From the NCBI GenBank assembly GCA_958431815.1, contig CAUASB010000007.1, positions 1 through 64,000 of the forward strand: a DNA stretch of 64,000 nucleotides, given 5' to 3'. Of this stretch, positions 49,471 through 58,886 are shown in pieces. The translations under genes were made by a program, and so were the position numbers. Source of the stretch: an uncultured Eggerthella sp. (GTDB lineage Bacteria > Actinomycetota > Coriobacteriia > Coriobacteriales > Eggerthellaceae). The notes under the pieces were generated by a model. The model searched no databases. It was not told the origin of the DNA and saw nothing but the letters and a program-made list of their open reading frames with translations. Position 1 is the first letter of the stretch. The number at the start of each line of letters is the position of its first letter.

Positions 49471-49893
49471 TTAAACCAACTTGCCCTTGCCGTGATCGGC
49501 CATGTGCTGAATAAGCTGGGCAACCCATCCATGAAAATCTTTCTTGCGGGAAACCAGTTTGCCATCTACCAGTTCCTGATAGCTTACCTTTACCTTTTCA
49601 TAGCGGGTGCTTACCGTAGGCTCTTCGTGGGTAAAGCAGCTTTCCGTTTCCTTCTTGGGAACCAAGCCGATCAAAATGGTGGGGTTGTACATCACGTGGG
49701 GCTTGTCGTTTTCGTCGAGATAGGCAAACAGGTTCTTTGTCACGCCGATCTGGTTAGCATGCACACATGCTGCGCCTTCAAGCGAAGCCAGGGTATCAAG
49801 CAGGTCTTGCGCTACGGCTGCGTCTTCGGCAGTAGCCTTTTCGCACGGCGTGCTCAGCAGCGCTTCATCATGGGTGAATTCTTTGATGCTCAT
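49471..49893 (-). CDS. Peptide deformylase homologue lacking the catalytic Glu, 140 aa
   Basis: The three deformylase motifs are present in altered form. Motif 1 reads GAACVHANQIG (normally GxGxAAxQ). Motif 2 reads ESCFTHEE with the metal-ligand Cys kept (normally EGCLS). Motif 3 reads QHMADHGKG: both metal-ligand His remain, but the catalytic Glu after the first His is Met. It probably still binds metal but should be a poor deformylase. AAGGATGG lies upstream of the ATG. The genuine deformylase would have to lie outside this window. Confidence 0.75.
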   Translation of the reverse strand: MSIKEFTHDEALLSTPCEKATAEDAAVAQDLLDTLASLEGAACVHANQIGVTKNLFAYLDENDKPHVMYNPTILIGLVPKKETESCFTHEEPTVSTRYEKVKVSYQELVDGKLVSRKKDFHGWVAQLIQHMADHGKGKLV

Positions 49894-50017
49894 CTATCCA
49901 TCCTTTTTTGCGGGGGCATTTTCTGATTCTGCGTAAACCATTCGTATTCTACCGCACGTATGCCCAGGGCACTTTCTCAGAACCTGCGCGCAGCCAGGTC
50001 GAGCGTGAAGGGAGCGC

Positions 50018-53000
50018 TTATACGCTGAGCTTTGCGCACGTGGAAAGCAGACTTTGCATATCGAGTGGCTTCACCAAGTAGGCGTTCATGCCAGCCTTCT
50101 TGCAGCTTTGCTTGTCATCCTCGAGTGCTTTTGCCGTCATGGCTATGATAGGGGTGCTCTGTGCATCGCTGCGTTTCAACGCTCTAATTGTCTTTGTCGC
50201 CTCAACGCCGTCCATGACAGGCATCATCAGGTCCATCAAAACAAGGGAATAGGTGCCTTCGGGGGATGCCTGGAAAATATCGACGGCTTCGCGTCCGTTC
50301 CAAGCCTTTTCGACCAGGGCACCGGCAGAGGCAAGGTAGAACTCGGCGATTTCCATGTTGATGTCGTTGTCCTCTACCACCAGGATGCGCTTGCCGCTTA
50401 GCGATACTTCTTCCGGCGTCTTGTCCTCACATTGCTTCTCTGCCGAAGCGTCCACCTTGAAAGGCAAACGGTAGACGAAGGTGGTGCCGTGTCCTTTCGC
50501 GCTTTTCACCTCAATGGTGCCGCCCATCTTGTCGATAAGCGCTTTGACGATGGACATACCAAGGCCCGTTCCCCTGTAATGGGTGCGGGCATCGAACTGT
50601 TCCTGGGTGAAGGGTTTGTACAACTGTCGCTCGATGAATTCCTGGCTCATGCCGATGCCGGTATCGGTGATCTTGAACTCATAGAGCGCCGTTTCGCCGT
50701 CGAAGGAGATTTCGGTGGCGTAGGTGTCTATCTCTCCGTTTTTCCTGTTGTATTTCACCGCGTTGCTGAAAAGGTTCAGCATGATTTGCCGCACGCGCAG
50801 GGGGCTGCCGATAAGGTGGGTGTGCACCATATCGCAGCGGTGGCTTCGGTGGATGAGCCCTGATTCGGCAATCTGAGCGTCGATAAGCGCCCGCACGTCT
50901 GCCATGAGCTTTTCGATGTCGAAGCGTTCTTCTTCAAGGTCGTACTCGCCGGAATCAAGTTTGCTCATGTCGAGCACGTCGTTTACCAAGTCAAGAAGAT
51001 GGTTGGCCGAAACCTGGATCTTGTTCAGACACTCCGCTGTTTTCGCGGGGTCGTTGTTGCTTTGGTGAATGATTTCCAGCATGCCCATGATGCCGTTGAT
51101 GGGGGTGCGGAAGTCATGGCTCATGCGGTTCATGAACTCGGTTTTCTGCTTGCTTTCGGCGTCGGCGGCAACCAGCGCTTCCTCGAGTTGCTGCATTTCC
51201 TTTTGCTCTTGCTCGTGGAAGGCAGAGGTGTCTTTGAAAAGGATGATGCCGCGCACCACGGGCATTTCCGTTTGCGTTGCTTCATCGAAGGCGGTGTCGT
51301 GCGACATAAGGACGATCTTCTGCAGCCAGATGGGGTTGCCGTCTACGCCGTATTCCTGGTACTCGATGGTGAGCTGGCTCGTGCCCGACTCGAAGCGCTT
51401 CAAGAGCTTTTCGGAGGTGTCGATAAGGCGATAGCTCTGCAGTGTTTCCTTCGTGACGTATTCGGTACGGGCCCGGCAGTACCCGCTGTAGGAACAGGGC
51501 AAGTCCATGCCGATATCGTGGCGATTGCTGGTTGCTTGAGAGAAGGCTTTTTCCAGTGTGTCGTGGGTAAGATCGACCGAATAGGCGGTTTGGGCGGAGT
51601 CGAGCAAAGCATCGACGTAGTCGCCGTTGTCCATGATGGACTGCTTCATCTGATCGTAGTAGCGCGAAAGGCGTTCCTTTTCGCTGAGGTTGTCTTCGAA
51701 GAACGGCTCGAAGCCCAAAGCGAAATGGTGCAGGGCGCCCTGTGCCGAATCGATCCGCAGCAGAGTAAGGCGGCCTTTCCTGTCGTTGCCGTTGTCGTAG
51801 CGGATTTCAAGGGCGCTGCCGTCTTCGGCTAGGCTGTACGCAACGTTATCCAAGGCCAGCTGCCTTCTTTGGCCGAGCTGGGCATCGGGGGCGAACACCG
51901 TGCGGGCAATTTCCTCGACGGCGCCCGAGTAGTTGCCTTCTTTGGCCAAGAATGCACGGGAAGAAGAAAGCAGTGTGCGGTATTGGTCCAGCAAAGCGTT
52001 GCAGTAGAGGCAGTCGGAAAAACGATAACCGCGCTTTTCCACATACGCCAAAACACGCCGGTCGGTTTGGCGGCGGCTTGCCTCTTCGGCGAGCTTTGCA
52101 CGGTTCTTGTCCAAGTACATGTTCTTGTCGGCCTGTCGGAACAAGTCACGCATGGTGCACTCGTCGAAGTTGGAGGAAAGGGCGTAACCGGCTGCGTAGC
52201 TGATGGGCATTTCAGGATGCTCGCTCGAGTACTCGGCCGTGTGTGAGCGTATTTCGTCAAGGCACGATTCCACGGCTTCTTGCGTGGCGTTCTGCATGAT
52301 GGCAATGAACTCGTCGCCGCCCTGACGCCCTACGAAACACGATTCGCTTGCGGACTTCTGAAGCTGTAGCGCAAACGAGCGAATGTATTCGTCTCCCTTT
52401 TCGTGGCCAAGGTTGTTGTTGATGGTGCGCAGGTTGTTCAAGTCAAACATGCACAGGGCAACGGGTGCATCGTGGGAAATGGGAGCGGGGTTGCCCAGAA
52501 GTTCCTCGCATTTGTTTTTGTTGGGAAGCCCTGTTGCCTCGTCTAGGTATACCTTCTTCTGCAGAGCGCGGTTCAGTGCTGCAAAACGCAGGGCACGTGC
52601 CAACTCGAACGCCATAAGGGCGATAAGGGCAACGATGTCTGCGATAACAACGCTTTCAAGATGGTTGAGGGCCGTTGCCTTTTCCTGGGAGTAGTTTTCC
52701 GCAAGCTTGGTTGCCTCGTCGCAGATGCCGAAGAACGTTTCGCTCATGGCGATGATGTTGGTGCTCTCGTAGCCGGTTTGGCGCACTTTCGCGATTTCGG
52801 CGGTGAGCGTTGTGTAGTAGTCGTTCAGCTCTTCCATCTTGCTTTGGAAGGCGCTGTCGTCAAGGCGCACCAGGTCCAGCTCATCACTGCCGTAGCGCAA
52901 GCCGTTGATGTAGGAATCCACCGCATCGATAAGGCGGTCTTGTTGCTGTTGCGCGTCTTCAAGCTTGACGATGCGTTGCGTGGTGCCGCGTACCAGGCCA

Positions 53001-53143
53001 GCGTAGTTCACCACACGTGCGGTACCCTGGATGTCTGCCACCAGCGACATGATGTCGAAGAACAGGAAGATCAGGAAAACGGTTAGGACCGTCATAAGGA
53101 CGCGCACAATGCGGTTTGACTTTTTCGGCGGAGTTTTGTCCAT
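50018..53143 (-). CDS. Hybrid sensor protein: GGDEF-histidine kinase-receiver, 1041 aa
   Basis: Two membrane helices (about 12-35 and 175-195) flank an extracytoplasmic sensor region. A GGDEF domain follows, with FDLNNLRTINNNLGHEKGDE and intact signature GRQGGDEFIAI. A PAS-like linker, HisKA (MSHDFRTPING), HATPase (NLFSNAVKYN, DTGIGMS, GTGLGMSIVKAL) and a C-terminal receiver (VVEDNDINMEIAEF, phospho-Asp in LMDLMMPVMDG) complete it. Combining a diguanylate cyclase-type domain ahead of the kinase core is unusual. I start at ATG 53143 (MDKTPPKK), just before the first helix; the longer frame to 53248 lacks a ribosome site. It is divergent from the kinase at 53357. Confidence 0.88.
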   Translation of the reverse strand: MDKTPPKKSNRIVRVLMTVLTVFLIFLFFDIMSLVADIQGTARVVNYAGLVRGTTQRIVKLEDAQQQQDRLIDAVDSYINGLRYGSDELDLVRLDDSAFQSKMEELNDYYTTLTAEIAKVRQTGYESTNIIAMSETFFGICDEATKLAENYSQEKATALNHLESVVIADIVALIALMAFELARALRFAALNRALQKKVYLDEATGLPNKNKCEELLGNPAPISHDAPVALCMFDLNNLRTINNNLGHEKGDEYIRSFALQLQKSASESCFVGRQGGDEFIAIMQNATQEAVESCLDEIRSHTAEYSSEHPEMPISYAAGYALSSNFDECTMRDLFRQADKNMYLDKNRAKLAEEASRRQTDRRVLAYVEKRGYRFSDCLYCNALLDQYRTLLSSSRAFLAKEGNYSGAVEEIARTVFAPDAQLGQRRQLALDNVAYSLAEDGSALEIRYDNGNDRKGRLTLLRIDSAQGALHHFALGFEPFFEDNLSEKERLSRYYDQMKQSIMDNGDYVDALLDSAQTAYSVDLTHDTLEKAFSQATSNRHDIGMDLPCSYSGYCRARTEYVTKETLQSYRLIDTSEKLLKRFESGTSQLTIEYQEYGVDGNPIWLQKIVLMSHDTAFDEATQTEMPVVRGIILFKDTSAFHEQEQKEMQQLEEALVAADAESKQKTEFMNRMSHDFRTPINGIMGMLEIIHQSNNDPAKTAECLNKIQVSANHLLDLVNDVLDMSKLDSGEYDLEEERFDIEKLMADVRALIDAQIAESGLIHRSHRCDMVHTHLIGSPLRVRQIMLNLFSNAVKYNRKNGEIDTYATEISFDGETALYEFKITDTGIGMSQEFIERQLYKPFTQEQFDARTHYRGTGLGMSIVKALIDKMGGTIEVKSAKGHGTTFVYRLPFKVDASAEKQCEDKTPEEVSLSGKRILVVEDNDINMEIAEFYLASAGALVEKAWNGREAVDIFQASPEGTYSLVLMDLMMPVMDGVEATKTIRALKRSDAQSTPIIAMTAKALEDDKQSCKKAGMNAYLVKPLDMQSLLSTCAKLSV

Positions 53144-53356
53144 CACCAAGAATTCTGCAGGTTTTGTCCCTGCTCTAAAATTTTTCTTAAATATCGCTAT
53201 TCTAACATTTCGGCTTACGAGCATGGGTAGGATGGGCTGCAACGGCATCGCCGACAGCGGTTTGCTTGTTGCCGGCTTTTATGGTTTGCTGCAGCCTGCT
53301 CGTATTGGCTGCTTTGATACAATCAGTTGCAGAAAATACACACAGTGGGGAGGAAG
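53144..53356. promoter_or_regulatory. Divergent promoter region of two sensor-kinase genes
   Basis: The 213 bp between the divergent hybrid kinases include the AT-rich block 53168-53208 (AAATTTTTCTTAAATA), the likely core-promoter area. No clean -35/-10 pair stands out. Confidence 0.35.
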
Positions 53357-56164
53357 ATGATGCAATCCACGAAAGCACACCGTTCCTCATTGCGTTGGGC
53401 TGCTCACCTGGTATTTTTCTTCCTGGTTGTCAGTCTTGTGCTGATGGGCGTTCCGCGGTTTGCCCATGCTGACGATCCGAGTGCTGACTCGAACACGAAA
53501 ACCGTACGCGTTGGGTGGCTTCTGAACAACCAGGGCTTCCAAAGCGGTGTTCCTGGCGAGTACCTTTCCGGCTGGGGATATGAGTACCTTCAAACGCTTT
53601 CCTATTACACCCCGGGTTGGAAATACGAATATGTGACCGGTACCTTTTCCGAGCTGATGGACAAGCTCGAAGCAGGCGAGATCGACCTGATGCCCAACAT
53701 CTCGTACACCGATGAACGTGCCCAGACGATGCTGTTTTCCTCCAACCCTGAAGGAACGGAGAAGTACTACATCTACGCCAAGCCCTCGAACGATGCTCTG
53801 TCGCAGGGCGACCCGAGTGCTCTGAACGGCATGACCATTGGCTGCAACAGCGGCGTTATGCAAACCGAAGCAGGCATGAAATGGTTGCAGGACGAAGGAA
53901 TCAACTGCAACTACAAGTTCTACGCAACGGGCGACGAACTGTTCAATGCGCTTTCTTCCGATGCGGTCGATGCCATCATCATGAACGACACGCTTTCCTC
54001 GGAAGATGCTATGGCCATGTTCTACGTGGGCGAAAGCAACTACTACTTTGTAACCCCGAAGTCGCGCCCTGATTTGATGAACGACGTCAATGCGGCCATG
54101 ACAATGCTACGTAGCTCGAACCCGCGCTACAATGACGAGGTGAAAACGCGCTATGCCGTAAGCGATGGCGGCGCCTCTTCCCTTACCAGTGCCGAACAGC
54201 AGTGGGTCGACTCCCACGGTGGCACGCTTACCTTGGGCTATTTGGACCATAAGCTGCCCTATTCGAACAAGGACAGCAACGGGGAGCTAACCGGTTCACT
54301 TGCCGCTTTGACCGAATCGCTGCAGAGTAAGTTCGGCATTGCCGTGCGCACGAGGGCCTATTCGACAACCGACGAGCTCGAGTCGGCGCTTGCCCAGGGC
54401 GATGTTGATGTGATAGCGCCGGTATACCGCGATTTTTGGATTGCCGAGCAGAAGGGCGTTATCCAGTCCTCGTCCTTTTCCACTACCTCACTAGAAGCCG
54501 TGTTCGCAGGCGGCAGCTTCGATAACGCTCCTGAAAGCATAGCCACCTATCCGGGAGCCCTGTTCAATTACTCTGCGGTTCAGACGCTCTATCCTTCGGC
54601 TCGCATCGTTGAGTACGATAGCGCAGGGGCGTGCATCGACGCTGTTCGGAAGAACGAGGTGTCCTGCACCATCATTCCCGCAACGGGCCTTGATACCTTG
54701 CGCGACACCAACGACTTCACCGGATTGAAGACGGCAGAACTCGCACAGGGCATGGACCTTGCCTGTTGGATGAGGAAGGGCGACGCCGAGCTTTTGAGCA
54801 TCGTTGACAAGGGCATTGTCAACGCCAAGGACAAGATCGACGACGGTGCTTACTACCATTACTCGTATTCCTCGAGCGAAGATTCGGGGCTGGTGGGCTT
54901 CTTCAAGCAGCATCAATCCGCCATCATCGCTTCTTCTATCGCCTTGCTGGTTATCGTTGTTGCTGTGTTGGCATGGGCGCTGATCCGTGCGCGCAATTCC
55001 CAGCGCGAGGCAATGGCAGCCAGCGCTGCGAAGACCGCGTTCCTTTCCCGCATGAGCCATTACATCCGCACGCCCCTGAACGGCATTGTGGGGCTGATAG
55101 AGGTAAACGACCTGCATCCCGACGACGTTGAGCTTGCGAAAGCGAACCGTGCCAAGGCGAAGGTTGCGGCCGACCATCTTCTGACGCTCTTGAACGACAT
55201 TCTTGAAATGAGCAAGATCGAGGATCGCGACATCGTCCTTGAGCACAAGCCCTTCAACTTGATGGAGCTGACCAATGATGTGTTCGTTCTGGCCGATATC
55301 CGGGCTTCCGAGCGTGGCATTACCATCGAAACCGACAAAGGGTGCAACATCAAGTATCCCGATGTGTACGGAAGCCCCGTGCATGTGCGCCGTGTGCTGT
55401 TGAACTTGGTTGACAACTGCGTGAAGTACAACAGGCAAGGCGGCAAGGTAACATGCTCTTCTGAGATGTTGAACGTGCAGGGCGAAACCGTTACTTACCG
55501 ATTCGTGATTTCCGATACCGGCATCGGCATGGCGCCGGAGTTCCTTGACCATATCTTTGAACCGTTTGCCCAGGAAAACGATGATGCGCGCAGCACCTAC
55601 CAGGGTACCGGCATGGGCATGCCCATTGTGAAGGCTTTGGTGGAGCGCATGAAGGGCACGATTTCGGTGCAGAGCGAGCAGGGCAAGGGCTCGACGTTCA
55701 CCATCATCCTGCCCTTCGAGATCGATCTTGAGCCCGATGAGCATCGCAAGGCGCTCGAAAAGCCCGCTGACTGCTCTATCAAGGGCATGCGCATCATGCT
55801 GGTTGAGGACAATGCGCTAAACACCGAGGTTGCCAAAGCGCTGCTGGAAAGCGAAGGTGCTCTGGTTGCCTGCGTTGAAAACGGCAAACAGGCGGTTGAT
55901 CTGTTCACTTCTAAGCCGGCAGGCACGTTCGATGCCATTTTGATGGACATCATGATGCCCGTGATGGACGGCTACAAGGCGGCGCGCGCCATCAGGCTTT
56001 CCAATAAGCGTGATGCAACCACGGTCCCCATCATCGCCATGACGGCGAACGCCTTCGCAGAGGACGCCAAAGCTGCCCTCGATGCCGGCATGAACGACCA
56101 CGTTGCCAAGCCTATCGACCTCGATGCGCTGAAAGCTTCCCTGGCGAAGTGCTGCCACGGCTAA
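53357..56164 (+). CDS. EvgS/BvgS-like hybrid sensor kinase with two solute-binding domains, 935 aa
   Basis: A signal/anchor segment (about residues 15-40) leads to two tandem periplasmic-binding-type domains (SBP_bac_3: about 50-270 and 285-520). A membrane helix (about 535-560), HisKA (MSHYIRTPLNG), HATPase (NLVDNCVKYN, DTGIGMA, GTGMGMPIVKAL) and a receiver domain (VEDNALNTEVAK, phospho-Asp in LMDIMMPVMDG) follow. The venus-flytrap sensors suggest detection of an amino acid or similar small ligand. In the H-box the residue after the phospho-His is Tyr instead of Glu/Asp. Start ATG 53357 (or 53360) after GGGGAGG. No dedicated response regulator lies next to it. Confidence 0.9.
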   Translation: MMQSTKAHRSSLRWAAHLVFFFLVVSLVLMGVPRFAHADDPSADSNTKTVRVGWLLNNQGFQSGVPGEYLSGWGYEYLQTLSYYTPGWKYEYVTGTFSELMDKLEAGEIDLMPNISYTDERAQTMLFSSNPEGTEKYYIYAKPSNDALSQGDPSALNGMTIGCNSGVMQTEAGMKWLQDEGINCNYKFYATGDELFNALSSDAVDAIIMNDTLSSEDAMAMFYVGESNYYFVTPKSRPDLMNDVNAAMTMLRSSNPRYNDEVKTRYAVSDGGASSLTSAEQQWVDSHGGTLTLGYLDHKLPYSNKDSNGELTGSLAALTESLQSKFGIAVRTRAYSTTDELESALAQGDVDVIAPVYRDFWIAEQKGVIQSSSFSTTSLEAVFAGGSFDNAPESIATYPGALFNYSAVQTLYPSARIVEYDSAGACIDAVRKNEVSCTIIPATGLDTLRDTNDFTGLKTAELAQGMDLACWMRKGDAELLSIVDKGIVNAKDKIDDGAYYHYSYSSSEDSGLVGFFKQHQSAIIASSIALLVIVVAVLAWALIRARNSQREAMAASAAKTAFLSRMSHYIRTPLNGIVGLIEVNDLHPDDVELAKANRAKAKVAADHLLTLLNDILEMSKIEDRDIVLEHKPFNLMELTNDVFVLADIRASERGITIETDKGCNIKYPDVYGSPVHVRRVLLNLVDNCVKYNRQGGKVTCSSEMLNVQGETVTYRFVISDTGIGMAPEFLDHIFEPFAQENDDARSTYQGTGMGMPIVKALVERMKGTISVQSEQGKGSTFTIILPFEIDLEPDEHRKALEKPADCSIKGMRIMLVEDNALNTEVAKALLESEGALVACVENGKQAVDLFTSKPAGTFDAILMDIMMPVMDGYKAARAIRLSNKRDATTVPIIAMTANAFAEDAKAALDAGMNDHVAKPIDLDALKASLAKCCHG

Positions 56165-57117
56165 TGCTGCGACGCAGCGTTGCTTTTCCGAGGGAGGAAC
56201 TGCAGCTGCGAAATGCATACGCCGATAAGGATGATAGCAACGCCCAGCCATTCAACGGGCCCGATAGGCGAGCCCAACACCATCATGGCAACGAACAGAC
56301 CGGCAGGCAGTTCGGAAGAGGCAAGCACCGAGGAAAGGCCGGCGGGCAGATGCGGCGTGCCGATGCTGAACAGCAGCACGGGCAGGAAGAAGCCGCAGGC
56401 ACCGGCAACAAGCCCCAAGGGGGCGATGCCTTCCAGCAGCACGCCCGACACGATGAAGTCGGGGCAGATGAAATGCGACATGACCACGGCTCCGCCGCAG
56501 ATGAGGAAGCCTCGCTGCGCTTGGGAACACTTCGGCTGGATGCGGCCGGAAAGCGCCAAAAACGATGCGCAGCTCACAGCTGCAACAAGTCCTGCGGCAA
56601 TGCCCCAGGGGTCGCAATTCGCCAGGTCGGTTGCGTACAGGCCGCTGGCAAACACCGTGCCAAATACGATGACCAGCGCGGATACCACCTGGCTGGGTGC
56701 CGGCGCCTTGCGGGTCATGATCACTTGGATAACGGTGCCGATCCAGGTGAACTGGAACAGCAGGGTAAGGGCGAGCGCTACGGGTAGCACGCTCATGGCG
56801 TAGGTGTAGAAGATGGAGGTAAGGCAGGTTACTGCGCCGATGCCGATGAGCTTCCACGCGTTTGCCGCACCAATCTTCGTCCATCGTTTTCCGCGCAGGT
56901 ATTCTGCGGCAAGCAGAACGGCGAACAGAGCAAAGGCAGCCCACATCTGCGCGGCGGCGATCTGAGCAGAGGTGAAGCCCCAAGCGTAAGAGAGCTTGTA
57001 GCACGTGGCGTTGAAGCCGTAGCAGGCACCACCGAAGAACACCAGGATCACGGCTTTGGTGCGGGCGCCGGCGTCGCGTGCGGCGGTGTTGAAGGGTTTA
57101 TGGGAATGGCTCGGCAT
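56161..57117 (-). CDS. EamA/DMT-family transporter, 318 aa
   Basis: Ten hydrophobic helices in two EamA repeats (ILVFFGGACYGFNATCYKLSY at the start; SSVLASSELPAGLFVAMMVLGSPIGPVEWLGVAIILIG, given in part, in the second repeat). Members export metabolites such as amino acids. I start at ATG 57117 (MPSHSHKPFN), 5-6 bases after AGGAGA; the longer frame is a low-complexity leader. Its stop overlaps the stop of the convergent EvgS-like gene, leaving no room for a terminator. Confidence 0.85.
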   Translation of the reverse strand: MPSHSHKPFNTAARDAGARTKAVILVFFGGACYGFNATCYKLSYAWGFTSAQIAAAQMWAAFALFAVLLAAEYLRGKRWTKIGAANAWKLIGIGAVTCLTSIFYTYAMSVLPVALALTLLFQFTWIGTVIQVIMTRKAPAPSQVVSALVIVFGTVFASGLYATDLANCDPWGIAAGLVAAVSCASFLALSGRIQPKCSQAQRGFLICGGAVVMSHFICPDFIVSGVLLEGIAPLGLVAGACGFFLPVLLFSIGTPHLPAGLSSVLASSELPAGLFVAMMVLGSPIGPVEWLGVAIILIGVCISQLQFLPRKSNAASQH

Positions 57118-57380
57118 AGGATTCTCCTTCGCAGCAATCGGTTGGCTTTGCGCGCGTAGCGCATAAAGCTTTGCGGTTGCGTGGCGAAAAGGAGGCAAAC
57201 GCGCCTGGAAAAGTCCACGCGGTGGTTTATCAGGATGCCTATTCTAGCAAAAATGGGATAACGAGTAAGAGTGAACTGCTGATGGGCGTTCTATGGCCCG
57301 AAGGGTGGTCGGAGGTGTAAACCCTGAAACGTTTTGCCTGATTATGGTACGATTTTCATTAATCATTCAAAGGAGACGCC

Positions 57381-58262
57381 ATGGGCAACGAGCTTACCTA
57401 CCAAGCAAAGCAGATTCAGCAGATTATCGAATCTGCCTCTCACTTTTTCGATGTTGTCCGTTTGGTCGATCCGATAAACATGGTGGTATACACCATCGAA
57501 GATGGCGAGCTTTGCGCCGCAAAAGACTCGTGCTATCACGTATGGAACAAACAGGACCGATGTGAGAACTGTATTTCGGCGCGTTGCTTTGCCGACCAGC
57601 ACCGTTACTCGAAGTTTGAGTTCATCGACCACGATATCTACCACGTGGTAGCCCAATGCGTGAACGTTGACGGGCGGAAATACGTGTTGGAAGTGGTAAC
57701 TGCCTCGAACGACGATGTGCTGCTTTCCGCCTTCGGCGACAACGATTTCGTGGACCAGATCACCCGATTCAACCATCAGGTGTACACCGATGATTTGACG
57801 GGGCTTTCCAATCGCCGCTATTTGAACGACCGCCTGAACATCATGGTTAACCGAGCAGTAAGCGATCACGCTTCGCTTGCGGTGGTGATGATGGATATCG
57901 ACGATTTCAAACACGTGAACGATACGTACGGCCATGTGGCAGGTGATAAGGCCATCAGGCATGCCGCAGATGCCTTCGAGGAGGCGCTGTGCTTCGATCG
58001 GGAAGATATTGCCGTGCGCTACGGTGGCGATGAGTTCGTAGCCGCCGCTTCGGGCAAGAGCCTTGTAGAGCTCCAAGAGTGCTTGGAGCGTCTTCTGACG
58101 CTTGCCGCGGCGAATGAGACGGGCTTCACGGTAAGCGTTGGCGCCTATTTTCAGGAAACGGCGCAGCGCCAAAGCGTCGAAGAGCTTATCCGCAAGTCGG
58201 ATGAGGCGATGTATCGCGCCAAGGCCTCGGGCAAGAATCAATTTTTAGTGAAGGCCGAATAG
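57381..58262 (+). CDS. Diguanylate cyclase with Cys-containing PAS-like sensor, 293 aa
   Basis: The C-terminal GGDEF domain (about 135-290) is complete: DDLTGLSNRRYLND, MDIDDFKHVNDTYGHVAGD and signature RYGGDEFVAA. It should make cyclic di-GMP. The N-terminal domain (about 10-115) is PAS-like with four cysteines in CYHVWNKQDRCENCISARC, which could bind a metal or Fe-S centre or act as a redox switch. It has no membrane segment. CAAAGGAG lies before the ATG. No EAL phosphodiesterase is nearby. Confidence 0.9.
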   Translation: MGNELTYQAKQIQQIIESASHFFDVVRLVDPINMVVYTIEDGELCAAKDSCYHVWNKQDRCENCISARCFADQHRYSKFEFIDHDIYHVVAQCVNVDGRKYVLEVVTASNDDVLLSAFGDNDFVDQITRFNHQVYTDDLTGLSNRRYLNDRLNIMVNRAVSDHASLAVVMMDIDDFKHVNDTYGHVAGDKAIRHAADAFEEALCFDREDIAVRYGGDEFVAAASGKSLVELQECLERLLTLAAANETGFTVSVGAYFQETAQRQSVEELIRKSDEAMYRAKASGKNQFLVKAE

Positions 58263-58376
58263 GGCAGTTTGCAAGCTGGGCGCTAAAGCTTTTGGGGCTG
58301 AAAGCAGTCTGCAGTTCAAAAAGAAAGGGAGGCAAAGCGGCTTTACGCTTTGCCTCCCTTTTGCGTGTGCAACTGC

Positions 58377-58745
58377 TTACAGCTCGATACGACCGAACTT
58401 GGCAAGCAGCTCGCTTGCTGCGGTGCATGAGGGGCAATTGCAGTACTTTGCTCCCTGTGCCTTGCGCTCCTTCTGCTCGGCGAGCATCTTGGCGGCAGCC
58501 TCTTCGCCCATCATCTGCTTTGCGGGGCCTTCGGCGAAGGCGATAACGCCGTCGATGGTGGTGGGGCGGCCTTCCAGGATGTCGAGCAGCTGCTTGGTTG
58601 CCCCTTCAACGGCGGCATCGCTGTTGTCGGCGAGCACGGCGGCCTTCCATGCCAATGCAGCGTCTTTGGTAACCTGCGTGCTGGCCTGCGATTCTGCCAG
58701 GACATCAACGCGCTTTGCTACGTAATCGAACAGTTCCTTTTCCAT
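58377..58745 (-). CDS. Hypothetical protein with C-terminal CNCPSC motif, 122 aa
   Basis: I do not recognise the family. A helical, acidic N-terminal body of about 85 residues leads to KYCNCPSCTAASELLAKFG, whose three cysteines could bind zinc or an Fe-S cluster. GGAGG lies 6-7 bases before the ATG. It is monocistronic, convergent with the diguanylate cyclase gene. Confidence 0.7.
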   Translation of the reverse strand: MEKELFDYVAKRVDVLAESQASTQVTKDAALAWKAAVLADNSDAAVEGATKQLLDILEGRPTTIDGVIAFAEGPAKQMMGEEAAAKMLAEQKERKAQGAKYCNCPSCTAASELLAKFGRIEL

Positions 58746-58886
58746 AGTTGCCTCCTTGGTGGCGCCTTTTGCTACCTAGCATGATAGGGGCAGCGTGGGG
58801 CAATGGCGAGTACTTACCTTTTAGTAAGCGAATCCCTGCAGCAAGGCATCTGGCACGTTGCCGTGTTCGTATGCTTTCGCGTGCGG

